Assembly: GCA_900772775.1 (NCBI GenBank)
Contig: CAAGRW010000190.1
Coordinates: 1 to 14,594 of the forward strand
Length of the DNA: 14,594 nt
Direction of reading: 5' to 3'
Source: Candidatus Rifleibacteriota bacterium
Lineage (GTDB): Bacteria; Vulcanimicrobiota; Xenobia; Xenobiales; Xenobiaceae
Under the pieces are notes generated by a model. That model worked only from the letters and a program-made list of their open reading frames with translations, searched no databases and was not told the origin of the DNA. Shown here one piece after another: positions 13,487-14,594 of this stretch; within the stretch, counting starts at the first letter, position 1; each line of letters begins with the position of its first letter. A program made the translations under genes and the position numbers.

Positions 13487-14464
13487 ATGAAAAAGGTCTT
13501 TATCGAGTACAATCCTTATACTTTGAAAACAAAGTTCACTGTTGACGGGAAGCAGTTGGCTGGAAATAGTAAGATTGCTGAGTCTATTAAGCCTGATTCG
13601 CGTTTGCAAGAGTGGGTAGAAAAACTGCCTCAAGCTTTAGTTGATGAATTTAATGATAGTAATTTCCAGATATCTTTTCATGGTACAGTTTCTGACTATG
13701 AAGATTTAAACGAAGTTTTTGAGCAAGCTAAGGAAACTAACAAATTTTTAAGCGTTGCTACGGAATTTATTCCAGCTAAAGAAGTGGCTGAAAAACAAAA
13801 GCTAGTCGAGCAAGTTTTCCAAGATATTCAGGCTGGCCCTTTTGAAGAACTGCGCGACCCTGCACTTATAAACGCGTTTGAAAATGCTAAAAGTAGCGAT
13901 TTCCCTATTTGTGTGGTGGCTACTATGAGCGCAGGTAAGTCTACTTTGATCAATTCTTTGCTTGAACGCAAACTTATGCCTTCTAAGCAAGAAGCTTGCA
14001 CGGCTATTATTACCAAGCTTAAAGATGTTAAGGGTAGCGATAAGTGGCGAGCCAAAGTTTATACTAAAGATGGCACTTTATTGCAAACTTGCAACGATCT
14101 TACCTATGCAGATATGGAAAGGCTCAATAGCGATTCTAGAGTATCGACTATTGAAGCTAATGGCAACATTCCTTTTGTTTCTTCTGATGAAATTTCCTTA
14201 GTTTTAGTAGATACGCCAGGACCGAATAATTCTCGCGATCCCGAACATAAAGCGGTGCAGAGCAAGTTCTTGGGCCAATCCTCCAAGGCTCTCGTTCTTT
14301 ACATTATGGAAGCTACTTTTGGTTCCGATGACGACAATGCACTTTTGCAACGTGTAGCCGAAAGTATGCAAGTAGGCGGCAAGCAAAGCAAAGATCGTTT
14401 TATTTTTGTAGTTAACAAATTGGACGACCGCCGAATCTCAAAATGTTTTAGCTACATATTTTAA
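13487..14464 (+). CDS. Dynamin-like GTPase, truncated or frameshifted after G4
   Basis: A bacterial dynamin-family GTPase, proposed in this family to act on membranes. The N-terminal domain (about 1-105, starting KKVFIEYNPYTLKTKF) has no function I can name. The GTPase domain follows: P-loop ATMSAGKST (145-153), G2 threonine T172 in EACTAII, G3 DTPG (242-245) and G4 NKLD (310-313). The ATG has an AAGGGA ribosome binding site at 13475-13480. Family members usually run to 600 residues or more with a helical stalk after the GTPase domain. Here the frame stops at 325, only twelve residues after G4, with an unfamiliar tail (ISKCFSYIF). The +1 frame stays open from about 14427 to the window end and includes YFKVFGVN, resembling what normally follows G4. 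This could be a frameshift (real decay or an assembly error at a sequence end) or a junction with AT-rich inserted DNA. Confidence 0.8.
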   Translation: MKKVFIEYNPYTLKTKFTVDGKQLAGNSKIAESIKPDSRLQEWVEKLPQALVDEFNDSNFQISFHGTVSDYEDLNEVFEQAKETNKFLSVATEFIPAKEVAEKQKLVEQVFQDIQAGPFEELRDPALINAFENAKSSDFPICVVATMSAGKSTLINSLLERKLMPSKQEACTAIITKLKDVKGSDKWRAKVYTKDGTLLQTCNDLTYADMERLNSDSRVSTIEANGNIPFVSSDEISLVLVDTPGPNNSRDPEHKAVQSKFLGQSSKALVLYIMEATFGSDDDNALLQRVAESMQVGGKQSKDRFIFVVNKLDDRRISKCFSYIF

Positions 14465-14594
14465 AGTATTTGGAGTTAATATAGCTGTTATATATTTGAC
14501 TAAATTCTGGATTCAATTAAGTTTATACGTTATGGCTACCAAAAACTGCAACTTTACAAATATGTGTATTATGATTGCTATTATCCAAATACTT
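14464..14594. repeat. AT-rich tail bounded by an 11-base inverted repeat
   Basis: AAGTATTTGGA (14464-14474) recurs inverted as TCCAAATACTT (14584-14594), ending exactly at the last base of the window. A second imperfect inverted pair is present: ACATATTT plus TAAAGT at 14454-14467 against ACTTTACAAATATGT at 14551-14565. The composition is more AT-rich than the GTPase gene before it. In AT-rich DNA such matches can be chance, and no transposase or known terminal repeat is recognised. Confidence 0.35.

Noticed and set aside
14440..14594. Start of a CRISPR array (GTTTTAGCTAC resembles some type II repeats)
   Set aside because: No second direct copy appears within the 150 bases that follow, and the matches found are inverted, not direct.

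Overview
The window reads as chromosomal DNA of an anaerobic, fermenting bacterium. Bifunctional AdhE, the NADH sensor Rex and an [FeFe]-hydrogenase point to strict or facultative anaerobiosis. DapD and DapE show that meso-diaminopimelate (and lysine) is made by the succinylase route. KtrAB, Rex and the GGAGG-type ribosome binding sites are common in Firmicutes-like lineages, whereas the succinylase route is more usual in diderms and Actinobacteria. A diderm anaerobe related to Firmicutes, or a similar gut or rumen lineage, would fit, but the sequence alone does not settle the taxon.

Layout. (1) 118-2121, plus strand: a two-gene potassium uptake operon (ktrB, ktrA) that ends at a two-way terminator shared with the converging alaS. 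(2) 6817-2199, minus strand: dapD, dapE and alaS, probably one transcript, since dapD and dapE overlap by 4 bases and alaS follows 51 bases later. (3) 6818-7161: a long intergenic region with a large palindrome overlapping a good plus-strand promoter, an AT palindrome, and a compact predicted three-helix RNA just before rex. (4) 7162-13049, plus strand: a redox block made of rex, a terminator, adhE, an APH/choline-kinase-fold protein 9 bases after adhE, a structured leader containing a terminator-like hairpin, and a group B-type [FeFe]-hydrogenase with its own terminator. (5) 13170-13259: tRNA-Ser(UGA). (6) 13487 to the right end: a dynamin-like GTPase whose reading frame breaks just after the G4 motif, followed by about 130 AT-rich bases.

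How the genes may work together. AdhE disposes of NADH by reducing acetyl-CoA to ethanol, the hydrogenase can dispose of reduced ferredoxin as H2, and Rex reads the NADH/NAD+ ratio. Their adjacency suggests one redox-balancing neighbourhood. The kinase-like gene coupled to adhE is the least explained part: it shares adhE's codon bias towards C-ending codons and so is probably made in quantity. I see no strong evidence for a wholly new multi-gene system. The best leads are the AdhE-kinase pair, the Rex variant with an atypical DNA-reading segment, the structured leaders before rex and the hydrogenase, and the disrupted dynamin gene at the right end.
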